Positions 16,944 through 25,933 of a stretch of DNA of 64,000 nucleotides are shown piece by piece. Position numbers and translations under genes: made by a program. Position 1 is the first letter of the stretch; each line of letters opens with the position of its first letter. The notes beneath the pieces are model-generated. The model saw only the letters and a list, made by a program, of their open reading frames with translations. It did no database searches and was not told the origin of the DNA. Source of the stretch: Alphaproteobacteria bacterium (GTDB lineage Bacteria; Pseudomonadota; Alphaproteobacteria; Rhodobacterales; Rhodobacteraceae); NCBI GenBank assembly GCA_030432315.1, contig JAUIHM010000004.1:1-64000 (forward strand), given 5' to 3'.

Positions 16944-17774
16944 ATGAGCCGCGCCGTATCAACCCGCCGCAAGGCGATTACCACAGCCGCTGCCTGGACC
17001 ATCGGACTCGCGATCTTCTTTCCGATCCTCTGGACCATCATCACCAGCTTCAAGACCGAGGCGGAAGCCATCGCCTCGCCGCCGAGCCTGTTCAATTTCC
17101 ACTGGACGCTGGAAAACTATTTCGCCGTGCAGGAGCGGTCGAACTACTTCCGGCACTTCTGGAACTCGGTGGTGATCTCGCTGGGATCGACGCTGCTCGG
17201 GCTGGCGATTGCCATTCCGGCCGCCTGGTCGATGGCCTTCGTGCCGACCAAGCGCACCAAGGACGTTCTGATGTGGATGCTCTCAACCAAGATGCTGCCG
17301 CCGGTGGGGGTTCTGATCCCGATCTACCTGATGTTCCGCGATACCGGGCTGCTCGACACAAGGATCGGTCTGGTTGTGGTGCTGACCCTGATCAATCTTC
17401 CGATCATCGTCTGGATGCTGTTCACCTATTTCAAGGAGATCCCGGGGGAGATCCTCGAGGCTTCGCGGATGGATGGAGCGACGCTGCGCTCGGAGATCCT
17501 CTACGTGCTGACGCCAATGGCGGTTCCGGGCATTGCCTCGACGCTGCTGCTCAACGTCATTCTCGCCTGGAACGAGGCGTTCTGGACCCTGAACCTGACG
17601 GCGGCCAAGGCGGCACCGCTCACGGCCTTCATCGCCAGCTATTCCAGTCCCGAGGGACTGTTCTACGCAAAGCTCAGTGCGGCTTCCACCATGGCGATCG
17701 CACCAATTCTCATTCTTGGCTGGTTCAGCCAGAAACAGCTCGTCCGGGGTCTCACCTTCGGCGCGGTTAAGTAG
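16944..17774 (+). CDS. smoG: Polyol ABC transporter permease 2
   Basis: 276-residue MalG-type permease. It has the N-terminal helix (TTAAAWTIGLAIFFPILWTI), a periplasmic segment TEAEAIASPPSLFNFHWTLEN in the usual place after helix 1, and the EAA loop (PGEILEASRMDGATLRSEI). It ends 12 bases before the ATPase gene. Its segments, like those of its partners, are those of the sorbitol/mannitol importers. Confidence 0.88.
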   Translation: MSRAVSTRRKAITTAAAWTIGLAIFFPILWTIITSFKTEAEAIASPPSLFNFHWTLENYFAVQERSNYFRHFWNSVVISLGSTLLGLAIAIPAAWSMAFVPTKRTKDVLMWMLSTKMLPPVGVLIPIYLMFRDTGLLDTRIGLVVVLTLINLPIIVWMLFTYFKEIPGEILEASRMDGATLRSEILYVLTPMAVPGIASTLLLNVILAWNEAFWTLNLTAAKAAPLTAFIASYSSPEGLFYAKLSAASTMAIAPILILGWFSQKQLVRGLTFGAVK

Positions 17775-17786
17775 GGATATTTCGAC

Positions 17787-18788
17787 ATGGGAAGCATTCA
17801 ACTCAAGAAAGTCGAGAAGCGGTTTGGCGACGTTGTGGTCATTCCACCACTGGATCTCGAGATCGAGGACGGGGATTTCGTGGTGTTCGTCGGGCCTTCG
17901 GGCTGCGGCAAGTCGACCCTGCTGCGGCTGATTGCCGGTCTGGAGGACGTTTCCGGCGGCACGATCGAGATCAACGGGAAGGACGCGACCAGCGTCCCTC
18001 CGGCGAAACGGGGGCTGGCAATGGTGTTCCAGTCCTATGCGCTCTATCCACACATGTCGGTGCGCAAGAACATCGCCTTTCCGCTGCGCATGGCGGGGAT
18101 GAGCCAGGCGGAGCAGGATGCCAAGGTCAATGCCGCCGCCAAGGTTCTGAACCTCGGCGACTATATCGACCGCCGGCCGGGGCAGCTTTCGGGCGGGCAG
18201 CGGCAGCGTGTGGCGATCGGACGGGCGATTGTCCGCGAGCCGGATGCGTTTCTGTTCGACGAACCCCTGTCCAACCTCGACGCCGCGCTGCGGGTCAACA
18301 TGCGCTTGGAGATTTCCGAGCTGCATTCGACGCTGGCGACGACGATGATCTATGTCACCCATGACCAGGTCGAGGCGATGACCATGGCCGACAAGATCGT
18401 CGTCCTGCAGGCCGGCCACATTGAACAGGTGGGGTCACCGCTCGAACTCTACCGCAGCCCGCGCAATCTGTTCGTGTCGGGATTCATCGGTTCGCCGAAG
18501 ATGAACCACATCACCGGCGCGGAGGCCGCCAAACACGGTGCCACAACCATCGGCATCCGGCCGGAGCATATCGACCTTTCGACCACGGAAGGGATGTGGA
18601 AGGGTGTTGTCGGGGTTTCCGAGCATCTCGGGTCCGACACGTTCCTGCGGGTCGATGTCGGCGATCTCGGGACCATAACCGTGCGGGCCAGCGGCGAGTT
18701 TGCAGTTCACCGGGGCGACACGGTCTATCTCACGCCGCAGGCGATGCATCTGCACCGGTTCGGACCGGACGGGCTGGCGATCAGATGA
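17787..18788 (+). CDS. smoK: Polyol ABC transporter ATP-binding protein
   Basis: 333-residue MalK/UgpC-type ATPase. Walker [10 protein letters not shown] near residue 37, signature [15 protein letters not shown] and Walker [14 protein letters not shown] are intact, and a C-terminal TOBE regulatory domain (about residues 235-330, [11 protein letters not shown] and later) is present. It drives import through SmoF/SmoG. The mannitol dehydrogenase gene follows after 68 bp; the sorbitol dehydrogenase (smoS) that sits here in Rhodobacter sphaeroides is absent. Confidence 0.9.
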   Translation: MGSIQLKKVEKRFGDVVVIPPLDLEIEDGDFVVFVGPSGCGKSTLLRLIAGLEDVSGGTIEINGKDATSVPPAKRGLAMVFQSYALYPHMSVRKNIAFPLRMAGMSQAEQDAKVNAAAKVLNLGDYIDRRPGQLSGGQRQRVAIGRAIVREPDAFLFDEPLSNLDAALRVNMRLEISELHSTLATTMIYVTHDQVEAMTMADKIVVLQAGHIEQVGSPLELYRSPRNLFVSGFIGSPKMNHITGAEAAKHGATTIGIRPEHIDLSTTEGMWKGVVGVSEHLGSDTFLRVDVGDLGTITVRASGEFAVHRGDTVYLTPQAMHLHRFGPDGLAIR

Positions 18789-18856
18789 ACGCCGCCATGG
18801 GCAAGGCTGGCGTCGGGGAGGGACCCCGACGCCGCGAATTGGGAGGAATTTGAACC

Positions 18857-20323
18857 ATGGAGCTTTCCACGGAAACTCTTCCGAAGCTGAACGGCGGGAT
18901 TCGGGTTCCGGCCTATGACCGCAGGGATGTGCGGGCGGGTATCCTGCATGTCGGCATGGGCAATTTTCACCGGGCCCACCAGGCGGTCTATCTTGAGGAC
19001 CTGCTCGAGCAGGGTGGCGGACGCGACTGGGGTATTCTGGGCGCGGGCGTCATGCCGGCCGACGGTCGGATGCGCGAGGGGTTGGCCGCGCAGGATTTTC
19101 TCTACACGGTTGTCGAACAGTCCGCGGCGGGAACCAACGCGCGGGTGATCGGGGCGATGACGGGTTTTCTCGCCGTCGAGGACGGGCACGGACCGATCCT
19201 TGAGGCAATGGCGGATCCGGACATCCGCATCGTTTCGCTGACCGTTACCGAGGGCGGCTATTTTATCGACGCTGCCACCGGCAGGTTTGACAGGACCCAT
19301 CCTGCGATCCGGCGCGATATCGACCAGCCGGAGTCGCCGGGCACGGTTTTCGGGGCGATTGTCGCCGGGCTGCGGGCGCGGCGGGCGGCGGGGCAGAAAC
19401 CCTTTACGGTGATGTCCTGTGACAACGTGCCGCACAACGGTGTGGTCACGCGCAACGCGGTTTTGGGCGTGGCGCGGGAGCAGGACCCGGATCTGGCGGA
19501 CTGGATCGAGGCCAATGTGGCCTTTCCCAACGGCATGGTAGACCGGATCACGCCGGCGACCACGGACCGGCGGCGCAAGGTGCTCGCAGACGGTTTCGGC
19601 CTCGACGACCGGGTTCCGGTCTTTTGCGAACCGTTTCGGCAGTGGGTTCTGGAGGACCGGTTTCCCGCCGGGCGGCCGGCGCTGGAAGAGGTTGGCGTAC
19701 AGTTCGTGCCGGACGTGACGCCCTACGAAAACATGAAGATCCGCATCCTCAACGGCGGTCACGCGATCATCGCCTATTCCGGCGGGCTGCTGGATCTTGA
19801 GTTTGCCCATGACGCGATGGCGCATCCGCTGGTGTCGGGGCTGCTGGAGAAGGTCGAGCGTGACGAGGTCATTCCGGTGGTACCGCCGGTGCCGGATACG
19901 TCGCTGGACGCGTACTTCACTCTGGTGCGCGAGCGGTTTTCCAATCCGAGCGTTGAGGACACCATTCGCAGGCTCTGCCTCGACGGTTCCAACCGCCAGC
20001 CAAAATTCATCGTGCCGTCGATTGTTGACCGGCTCGCGGCCGGCAAGTCGGTGGATGGGCTGGCGCTGGTCAGCGCGCTCTGGTGCCGGTACTGTTTCGG
20101 CACCACCGACAGCGGCGCGGTGACGGAACCGAACGATCCCAATTGGGATCATCTGGTGACGATGTCGAAGGCGGCACGGCAGGACCCGTCGGCCTGGCTC
20201 GGCATGGAGGATGTCTACGGCGCCGCCGGACGCGATCCGCGGCTGCAGGCTGCATTCGCTGCAGCGCTGAAATCCGTCTGGCAGGACGGGACCGCCGCCA
20301 CACTCAAACGCTATCTGGCGTAG
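18857..20323 (+). CDS. mtlK: Mannitol 2-dehydrogenase (long-chain polyol dehydrogenase)
   Basis: 488 residues, the usual length for long-chain mannitol dehydrogenases, which oxidise D-mannitol to D-fructose with NAD+. The N-terminal nucleotide-binding motif GILHVGMGNFHRAHQAVY and the catalytic lysine-asparagine-histidine set in MKIRILNGGHA (Lys294, Asn299, His302) match the characterised Pseudomonas enzyme, where they are at 295, 300 and 303. GGGAGGA at 18840 precedes the ATG. It is the last gene of the polyol operon, ahead of a terminator at 20381. Related fructuronate or arabinitol reductases share the fold; context favours mannitol. Confidence 0.9.
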   Translation: MELSTETLPKLNGGIRVPAYDRRDVRAGILHVGMGNFHRAHQAVYLEDLLEQGGGRDWGILGAGVMPADGRMREGLAAQDFLYTVVEQSAAGTNARVIGAMTGFLAVEDGHGPILEAMADPDIRIVSLTVTEGGYFIDAATGRFDRTHPAIRRDIDQPESPGTVFGAIVAGLRARRAAGQKPFTVMSCDNVPHNGVVTRNAVLGVAREQDPDLADWIEANVAFPNGMVDRITPATTDRRRKVLADGFGLDDRVPVFCEPFRQWVLEDRFPAGRPALEEVGVQFVPDVTPYENMKIRILNGGHAIIAYSGGLLDLEFAHDAMAHPLVSGLLEKVERDEVIPVVPPVPDTSLDAYFTLVRERFSNPSVEDTIRRLCLDGSNRQPKFIVPSIVDRLAAGKSVDGLALVSALWCRYCFGTTDSGAVTEPNDPNWDHLVTMSKAARQDPSAWLGMEDVYGAAGRDPRLQAAFAAALKSVWQDGTAATLKRYLA

Positions 20324-20380
20324 TAGGCGGACCGCCTGGTTCAGGGGCGGTCTGCCCGGAACTCTCCCTCCCCAGGGACT

Positions 20381-20422
20381 GACCCTGGCGGTTTCCGTTT
20401 CCGGAGCCGTCAGGGTCCTTTT
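20381..20422 (+). terminator. Intrinsic terminator of the polyol operon
   Basis: GACCCTGGCGG (20381-20391) pairs with CCGTCAGGGTC (20407-20417) as an 11-bp stem with one G-U pair, a 15-base loop and CTTTT directly after. It lies 58 bases past the mannitol dehydrogenase stop and before a convergent gene. Confidence 0.8.
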
Positions 20423-20447
20423 GTCCGGTACGGGGCGTCCGGCCGGC

Positions 20448-21764
20448 TCAGTCGCCGGTGCCGATTTCGATCAGCGTTTTCGCGACGATATCGTGTCCCA
20501 TCCACCAGGTCGGCGCGTCCAGCGACCAGCTTGCGTGCAGCATGATGTGGCCGCAGGCGCGGTAAACGAGGTGGCTGAGATCGGTGGTTATCAGATCGTG
20601 GTCGTCGCGGTGCAGCTTGCGCAGGGCCATGGCGCTGTCGACCATCAGGTCCATCTGTTCGGCGGTATTGTGCTGCGGCCATGACGGGAAGTCGTAGATG
20701 AAGCCGGTCTCCGGCGCGGCATGGTAGGCTTCGAGAATGGCCCAGGCCTGGTCAAGCCCGCCGGCACCGTCGGTCAGTTTGGCGGCGCACTGGGCGCGGA
20801 TGGCGCTGGAAAGCTTCGGTTCGGTTTCCTCGTGCTCGATCGCCTGGATCAGCCGGTAGAGCGGCAGTTCGACGCCGACGAAGATGCCGCTGGAATTGGT
20901 GAGGATTTCCGGGGCGTTGTAGACTGCGGCGTTGATGCCGTTGGCGTGGGCGGTGGCGGCGATGTTTTCCAGTTCGATTTTGGCGAGGCCCTGGAGATAG
21001 GGCACATAGCTCTGCCAGCGGTAGGCGCCGTCAATCAGGCATTCGGTTCCGTGATAGCCGTACGCGGTGTAGGCGACACGGCCGCCGGCAGCGGTGATTT
21101 CGTCGCGAAGCGCACTGCTGAGGTCAATCAGGTGGCCGAAGGTGCGGGCGGAGACCTCTTCGAAGGAAATGGCACTGAGCCGGCCAAGGTCGCTGTCCCA
21201 GAATTCGCGGCTCGACTGGTGACGGGCGCCGGTGCCCTTGAAAATCCGGTTGGTGACGACCAGCAGTTGTTTGGAGGCGGGTATGCCGCCGGCCATGGTA
21301 TGGGCGAAAACGACGTTGGCTCCGGCGGGGATGTGGGGGCGCAGTTCGGCAAGGAAGTCGGTGACGGAGGCGCGAAACCGGCGTTCGCCAGAGGCGCGGA
21401 GGGTTTCAATGGTGTTGAAATCCAGTTTGGCATTGACCCAGTCCCGGCCCACCGTCGCCAGGACGTCGGAAAGTGAGGTGTCGGCGCCGGGCTCGGCGGA
21501 GGTGAAACCGGCTTCGAGCGGCACGTTGATGATTGGACCATGGCCTTTCTCCGCCAGTTCCGCCTCGGTAAGTCCGCGCAGGGTGCCGTCTTTTTCGCGG
21601 CGGCCGACGGTGCCGTAGATCACCTTCATGCCGATGGTTTCGGCCGCCTCGATCAGGCCGTTGACATAGCCCCGTCCAAAAACCTCGCCAAAGACCACGA
21701 GCACGTCACCGGGCCGGTAGCCTGCCGGATCGGGAAGGGTTCGGATTGGATTAAACTCAGTCAT
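20448..21764 (-). CDS. Conserved protein, possibly FabMG-like enoyl-ACP reductase family
   Basis: 438 residues. A Rossmann-like N-terminus (DVLVVFGEVFGRGYVNGLIE, then MKVIYGTVGRREKDG) suggests nucleotide-linked oxidoreductase chemistry. The middle segment VAYTAYGYHGTECLIDG and the C-terminal YRACGHIMLHASWSLDAPTW are conserved-looking but carry no motif I can tie to a reaction. I associate the family name FabMG (metagenome-derived enoyl-ACP reductases) with such proteins from memory only. The ATG at 21764 is preferred to a 31-residue extension. It is divergent from purL and convergent with the polyol operon. Confidence 0.55.
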   Translation of the reverse strand: MTEFNPIRTLPDPAGYRPGDVLVVFGEVFGRGYVNGLIEAAETIGMKVIYGTVGRREKDGTLRGLTEAELAEKGHGPIINVPLEAGFTSAEPGADTSLSDVLATVGRDWVNAKLDFNTIETLRASGERRFRASVTDFLAELRPHIPAGANVVFAHTMAGGIPASKQLLVVTNRIFKGTGARHQSSREFWDSDLGRLSAISFEEVSARTFGHLIDLSSALRDEITAAGGRVAYTAYGYHGTECLIDGAYRWQSYVPYLQGLAKIELENIAATAHANGINAAVYNAPEILTNSSGIFVGVELPLYRLIQAIEHEETEPKLSSAIRAQCAAKLTDGAGGLDQAWAILEAYHAAPETGFIYDFPSWPQHNTAEQMDLMVDSAMALRKLHRDDHDLITTDLSHLVYRACGHIMLHASWSLDAPTWWMGHDIVAKTLIEIGTGD

Positions 21765-21971
21765 GGCACACGTTGCCCCCAAAAAATGCCGGGACCTTCG
21801 AGCGGTCCGCCAGTGTCGTTTTTCCTGCGCTGCGGCGCGAATTTCGATTGCCGTCATGGCATTGCGCCGGACAGAGATAGATTATGCGGTGCCGCCGGTC
21901 CATTGCGTTTGACGAGATTTCGCGCGGATTGTGCGGATGTTGCCGCCTCGGCGCGGGATCGCCGGTAAAAT

Positions 21972-21994
21972 CGCGACGGTGCAAACCCGTCGCG
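21972..21994 (+). promoter_or_regulatory. Perfect hairpin in the purL leader
   Basis: CGCGACGG (21972-21979) and CCGTCGCG (21987-21994) flank a 7-base loop TGCAAAC, 85 bases before the purL start. No T-run follows, so it is not a classic terminator. It could be an operator or an RNA leader structure. No known purine aptamer was recognised. Confidence 0.4.
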
Positions 21995-22078
21995 GAGGGG
22001 GCGCACGGATTGCCCTTCAAATCCCGGGCCGGGAGGCTTAGGAACAGGCATTGGAATCCCTGACAGGCGACACAGGCA

Positions 22079-24274
22079 ATGAACGACTCCCACCCGGACC
22101 CGGCTCTTGAGATTACCCCGGAGGTCATTCAGGCACATGGCCTGAAGCCCGACGAATTCGAGCGGATCATTGCCCTGATCGGCCGGCAGCCGACGATTAC
22201 CGAACTGGGGATCTTCTCGGCGATGTGGAATGAGCACTGTTCCTACAAGTCGTCGAAAAAATGGCTCAGGACGCTGCCAACGGAAGGGCCGCAGGTGATC
22301 TGTGGACCGGGGGAAAATGCCGGGGTGGTCGACATCGGTGACGGGCAGGCGCTGGTGTTCAAGATGGAGAGCCACAACCATCCGTCCTATATCGAGCCCT
22401 ATCAGGGGGCGGCGACCGGGATCGGCGGCATTCTGCGCGACGTTTTCACCATGGGCGCCCGTCCGATTGCGGTGATGGACGCGCTGTCTTTCGGCATGCC
22501 GGACCATCCCAAAACCCATTCGCTGGTCGAGGGGGTGGTGGCCGGCATTGGCGGATACGGCAACTGTTTCGGCGTGCCCAATGTCGGCGGCGAGATGCGG
22601 TTTCATCCCTCCTACAACGGCAACTGCCTCGTCAATGCCTTCGCGGCGGGCCTCGCGGAGGCGGACGGGATTTTCTACTCGGCGGCGAGTGGTGTCGGCA
22701 TGCCGGTGGTCTATCTCGGGGCCAAGACCGGGCGGGACGGGGTTGGCGGTGCGACCATGGCCAGCTCCGAGTTCGATGCGGGCATCGAGGAAAAACGTCC
22801 GACCGTGCAGGTCGGCGATCCGTTCACCGAGAAGCGCCTGATGGAGGCCAGCCTTGAGCTGATGGCTTTGGGAGCGGTGATCTCGATTCAGGACATGGGG
22901 GCAGCGGGTCTGACCTGTTCGGCGGTCGAGATGGGCGACAAGGGCAACCTTGGCATCGAGTTGAACCTGGAGAATGTCCCGGCCCGCGAAGAGGGCATGT
23001 CGGCCTATGAGATGATGCTGTCGGAGAGCCAGGAGCGGATGCTGATGGTTCTCAAGCCGGAGATGGAGGCGGAGGCGCGGGCGGTATTCGACCGCTGGGA
23101 TCTCGATTTTGCCGTGGTCGGGCACACGATTGCCGAGGACCGCTTCGTTGTGAAAATGGATGGCGAGATCAAGGCGGATCTGCCGCTCAAGGCATTGTCC
23201 GGCGAGGCCCCGGAATATGACCGGCCGTGGACGGCCACCCGGGCTCCGGACGATTTCGATGAGATTCTCGATGTGGATCCGGTCGTGGCACTCAAGGCAC
23301 TGATGGCGGGTCCGAACCATTGCAGCCGCAGCTGGGTGTGGTCCCAGTATGACCAGATGGTGATGGGCGATACCGTCAGGGTGCCCGGTGGCGATGCCGG
23401 TGTGGTGCGGGTGCATGGCACGCGCAAGGCCATTGCCTTCACGTCGGACGTCAATCCGCGCTACTGTTTCGCCGATCCGGTCAGCGGCGGGCGCCAGGCG
23501 GTGGCGGAAGCTTACCGTAATCTGTCGGCGGTGGGGGCGGTTCCGTTGGCGGCAACCGACAACCTCAATTTCGGCAATCCGGAAAAACCGGAAATCATGG
23601 GGCAGCTGGTCGGCTGCATCCAGGGAATCGGTGCCGCCTGTCTGGCGCTCGACATGCCGATCGTCTCGGGCAATGTCAGCCTCTACAACGAGACCGACGG
23701 CACGGGAATCCATCCGACGCCGACGATCGGTGCGGTTGGACTGCTGTCCGACGTGGACGGGCTGATCGGTGCTGCACCCCGGGAGGGTGACGTGCTGGTG
23801 CTGCTCGGCGAGACGTCGGGGCATCTCGGCCAGTCGGCGATTCTCGCCGAATGTTTCCAGCGCGAGGAGGGAGCGCCACCCCCGGTCTACCTCGCTCAGG
23901 AAAGGAAGGCAGGTGATCTGGTACGGGCGCTGAAGGCGGCCAGGCTGATAACGGCGGCACATGACCTCTCGTGCGGCGGGCTCGCGGTAGCGGCCGCTGA
24001 AATGGCGTTTGCCGCCGGTCAGGGGGTGCGGCTGCGGGCCCATGCGACTCTCGACGGGATCGCGTGGTTTTTTGGCGAGGACCAGGGGCGGTATCTGCTC
24101 GGCTGTGCCCCTGGAGACGTGGAGGCGCTGCAGGCGCAGGCCCGAGAGGCCGGTGTTGCCGCCACCCGGGTCGGTGTGGTCGGCGGCCCCCTGGTGGCGC
24201 TGGGCGAAGCGACGGTTCCACTCGACGAGTTGCAGGGGCTGCATGCGTCGGGCCTCGGAAAACTTCTTGCGTGA
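22079..24274 (+). CDS. purL: Phosphoribosylformylglycinamidine synthase subunit PurL
   Basis: 731 residues, the small-type PurL that works with PurS and PurQ to turn FGAR plus glutamine and ATP into FGAM in purine synthesis. The ATP/substrate motifs [35 protein letters not shown] and the C-terminal half repeat ([31 protein letters not shown]) are all present. The ATG at 22079 has only a weak ribosome binding site. Downstream, bolA follows after 65 bp on the same strand, a gap holding a weak GC hairpin at 24280. Confidence 0.96.
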   Translation: MNDSHPDPALEITPEVIQAHGLKPDEFERIIALIGRQPTITELGIFSAMWNEHCSYKSSKKWLRTLPTEGPQVICGPGENAGVVDIGDGQALVFKMESHNHPSYIEPYQGAATGIGGILRDVFTMGARPIAVMDALSFGMPDHPKTHSLVEGVVAGIGGYGNCFGVPNVGGEMRFHPSYNGNCLVNAFAAGLAEADGIFYSAASGVGMPVVYLGAKTGRDGVGGATMASSEFDAGIEEKRPTVQVGDPFTEKRLMEASLELMALGAVISIQDMGAAGLTCSAVEMGDKGNLGIELNLENVPAREEGMSAYEMMLSESQERMLMVLKPEMEAEARAVFDRWDLDFAVVGHTIAEDRFVVKMDGEIKADLPLKALSGEAPEYDRPWTATRAPDDFDEILDVDPVVALKALMAGPNHCSRSWVWSQYDQMVMGDTVRVPGGDAGVVRVHGTRKAIAFTSDVNPRYCFADPVSGGRQAVAEAYRNLSAVGAVPLAATDNLNFGNPEKPEIMGQLVGCIQGIGAACLALDMPIVSGNVSLYNETDGTGIHPTPTIGAVGLLSDVDGLIGAAPREGDVLVLLGETSGHLGQSAILAECFQREEGAPPPVYLAQERKAGDLVRALKAARLITAAHDLSCGGLAVAAAEMAFAAGQGVRLRAHATLDGIAWFFGEDQGRYLLGCAPGDVEALQAQAREAGVAATRVGVVGGPLVALGEATVPLDELQGLHASGLGKLLA

Positions 24275-24279
24275 CCCTT

Positions 24280-24296
24280 GCGGGGAGGCGCCCCGC
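24280..24296 (+). terminator. Weak hairpin between purL and bolA
   Basis: GCGGGG/CCCCGC arms with a 5-base loop directly after the purL stop, followed by GATTTA. Too short and T-poor to be sure of termination; it may only reduce read-through into bolA. Confidence 0.3.
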
Positions 24297-24339
24297 GATT
24301 TAACTCAGTCAGTGAAACCCGGGTGTGGGAGTATTTGGA

Positions 24340-24582
24340 ATGGCGATCGAGGCGGCAGAGATAGAAAGCCTGATACGGGCGGAATTCCCGGATGCCGAGA
24401 TCGAGGTCACGGACCTGGCGGGTGACGGCAACCACTATGCCGCGACGGTCGTCGCCGAGGCGTTCCGGGGTCTGAACCGTGTCAAGCAGCACCAGATGGT
24501 CTATGCCGCACTGAAGGACAAGCTGCAGGGCTCCCAGGGGCAGCTGCACGCTCTCGCGCTGACAACAAAGATACCGGAGTAA
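24340..24582 (+). CDS. bolA: BolA family iron-sulfur cofactor protein
   Basis: 80 residues, IbaG/BolA-like. The core [18 protein letters not shown] and the conserved loop [19 protein letters not shown] with the His ligand are present. BolA proteins pair with monothiol glutaredoxins to hold a [2Fe-2S] cluster, and the next gene, 4 bases on, is exactly that partner. The ATG at 24340 has GGGAG 8 bases upstream; a GTG at 24325 was rejected. Role: iron-sulfur trafficking or iron sensing in the cytoplasm. Confidence 0.92.
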   Translation: MAIEAAEIESLIRAEFPDAEIEVTDLAGDGNHYAATVVAEAFRGLNRVKQHQMVYAALKDKLQGSQGQLHALALTTKIPE

Positions 24583-24586
24583 ACAG

Positions 24587-24952
24587 ATGTCCAATCCAGC
24601 ACATGATGCGATCAAGGCGAATATCGACGCAAACGACGTGGTCCTTTTCATGAAGGGCACGGCGTCGATGCCGCAATGCGGGTTCTCAAGCCGCGTGGCC
24701 GGGGTGCTCAACTACATGGGCGTAACCTACAAGGACGTGAACGTGCTTGCAGACGAGTCGATCCGTGACGGGATCAAGAGTTTTTCCGACTGGCCGACGA
24801 TTCCGCAGCTTTACGTCAAAGGTGAGTTTGTCGGCGGCTGCGATATCGTCACGGAAATGACGCTGTCCGGCGAACTGGATACCCTGTTCGGCGAAAAGGG
24901 CATTGCCTTCAACAAGGAAGCTGCCGACAAGATCCGCGAAGCCAACGGCTGA
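24587..24952 (+). CDS. grxD: Monothiol glutaredoxin (Grx4/GrxD-type)
   Basis: 121 residues with the monothiol CGFS active site (Cys31) in [13 protein letters not shown], the TIPQLY-type cis-proline motif in [14 protein letters not shown] and the glutathione-binding GGCDI segment. It carries [2Fe-2S] clusters bound with glutathione and BolA. The 4-base spacing to bolA indicates one transcript. It is convergent with zapA, 36 bases away. Confidence 0.95.
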   Translation: MSNPAHDAIKANIDANDVVLFMKGTASMPQCGFSSRVAGVLNYMGVTYKDVNVLADESIRDGIKSFSDWPTIPQLYVKGEFVGGCDIVTEMTLSGELDTLFGEKGIAFNKEAADKIREANG

Positions 24953-24988
24953 TCGCGGCAGGCACCGACCGGGTCGGCGGAGCCGCCT

Positions 24989-25432
24989 TCAGGAGAGTTC
25001 TGCTTCGACCTGGTCGGCGATCTCGTTCAGGTCGGAGAGGACTTTCGACAGCAGTTCGACCGCGGCCTCGTTTTCGGCGATGAGCTGCTGGGCGTCCTGG
25101 CCAAGGGCGAGGGACGGGTGGCTCGACGAGGATTTGGCGGCGTTCGCCGCCAGCATTGCCGCCTTGGCTTCGGCGATGCGGACACGTTCCTCGGATGCGC
25201 GCAGAACCTCAGCGGCGTTGCGCAGTTCATCCTGCAGACCGGCCATGGTATCGGCCAGCATCAGTCCCGAGAGCAGCAGCAGCCGCTTTTCCGTCGTCGC
25301 CGAGGCGGATTCCAGAATGCGGCCGGCTTCCGCGTCGAGAAGGCTCGCGGCTTTCTGCAGCGACGCTTCCTGACCGGCTTCGCAGGCCACCTCAAAGACG
25401 CGGCCGCCAATTTCGAGAATCAGTTCGGGCAT
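24989..25432 (-). CDS. zapA: Cell division protein ZapA
   Basis: 147 residues, slightly longer than the ~110 of E. coli ZapA. The N-terminal domain MPELILEIGGRVFEVACEAG and the following helix EEASLQKAASLLDAEAG-like region match the family; the rest is an Ala/Glu-rich coiled coil. ZapA bundles FtsZ filaments at the division site. The ATG at 25432 has GAGGAA about 8 bases upstream; the extension to 25447 overlaps the preceding small gene. It is probably co-transcribed with that coiled-coil gene, whose stop lies one base from the zapA start. Confidence 0.88.
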   Translation of the reverse strand: MPELILEIGGRVFEVACEAGQEASLQKAASLLDAEAGRILESASATTEKRLLLLSGLMLADTMAGLQDELRNAAEVLRASEERVRIAEAKAAMLAANAAKSSSSHPSLALGQDAQQLIAENEAAVELLSKVLSDLNEIADQVEAELS

Positions 25433-25433
25433 G

Positions 25434-25685
25434 TCATTTTTCCTCAATCAGGGGCTTGAGCTGCGAAATCAGGTCGTCGAGGGCTGAGATGTCCTTGTCA
25501 CGTTTTGCCCTGACCGCAACCAGTTCCTGGAGCAGACGGCTCTTGTCTGCCTCGAGGGACGCAACGCGCTGGTCCAGCGCGGTGTCATCGGCCGTACCGC
25601 CCGCCGCGCTGCGTTGCGCCAGTGCGGCGCGCAGGCGGTCGAGTGCCTTGGCAAATTGAGTTTCCAGTTTGTTGATCTCACTCAT
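25434..25685 (-). CDS. Small coiled-coil protein upstream of zapA
   Basis: 83 residues, almost entirely heptad-rich helix: [21 protein letters not shown] at the start, then [20 protein letters not shown] and [14 protein letters not shown]-like C-terminus. It has no known catalytic motif and resembles the alphaproteobacterial DUF4164-type proteins and, in shape, ZapB. Adjacent to zapA on the same strand with a one-base gap, it is likely a division-associated partner. The ATG at 25685 was chosen because the upstream extension to 25880 has no coiled-coil character and includes the tkt promoter region. Confidence 0.65.
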   Translation of the reverse strand: MSEINKLETQFAKALDRLRAALAQRSAAGGTADDTALDQRVASLEADKSRLLQELVAVRAKRDKDISALDDLISQLKPLIEEK

Positions 25686-25761
25686 GTCAGACGTTCCGGT
25701 TAATACATGGACTTTCATATGCAGGCAGGCTGAACAATGCAATTGGTGGATCGAAATTAGC

Positions 25762-25820
25762 TTTGCGCCCGGTCGGCGGGGTTTGTCCTTTGACGGGCGC
25801 AAAACGGCAGTTTGCACCCG
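25762..25820. promoter_or_regulatory. TTTGCGCCCG repeats upstream of tkt
   Basis: TTTGCGCCCG at 25762-25771 and its exact complement CGGGCGCAAA at 25794-25803 form a 10-bp inverted repeat with a 22-base spacer; a third copy TTTGCACCCG follows at 25811-25820. They lie 20-80 bases before the tkt -35 box. The layout suggests a regulator site controlling tkt or the divergent zapA pair. No known motif was matched. Confidence 0.5.
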
Positions 25821-25840
25821 GAATGCGTGATGAAACCGGG

Positions 25841-25868
25841 TTGACCCATTATTCAGGCCTGTTATCAG
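25841..25868 (+). promoter_or_regulatory. Candidate sigma-70 promoter of tkt
   Basis: TTGACC (25841-25846) and TATCAG (25863-25868) with a 16-base spacer. Transcription would start about 60 bases before the GTG of tkt. Both boxes are moderate matches. Confidence 0.5.
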
Positions 25869-25933
25869 TTTCCCGCACATGGGACCGGCCCGCTGTCGTT
25901 GTCCAGTCCGTTCAAATGGAAAGCAGGATTACC

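Noticed and set aside
21854-24244. 796-codon minus-strand frame across purL
   Set aside because: Arg/His/Pro-rich shadow of purL with no family motif.
25686-25933. 6S RNA gene near zapA
   Set aside because: In alphaproteobacteria 6S RNA often lies downstream of zapA, but only 36 bases lie there; the upstream gap shows tkt promoter features and no long 6S-like closing stem.
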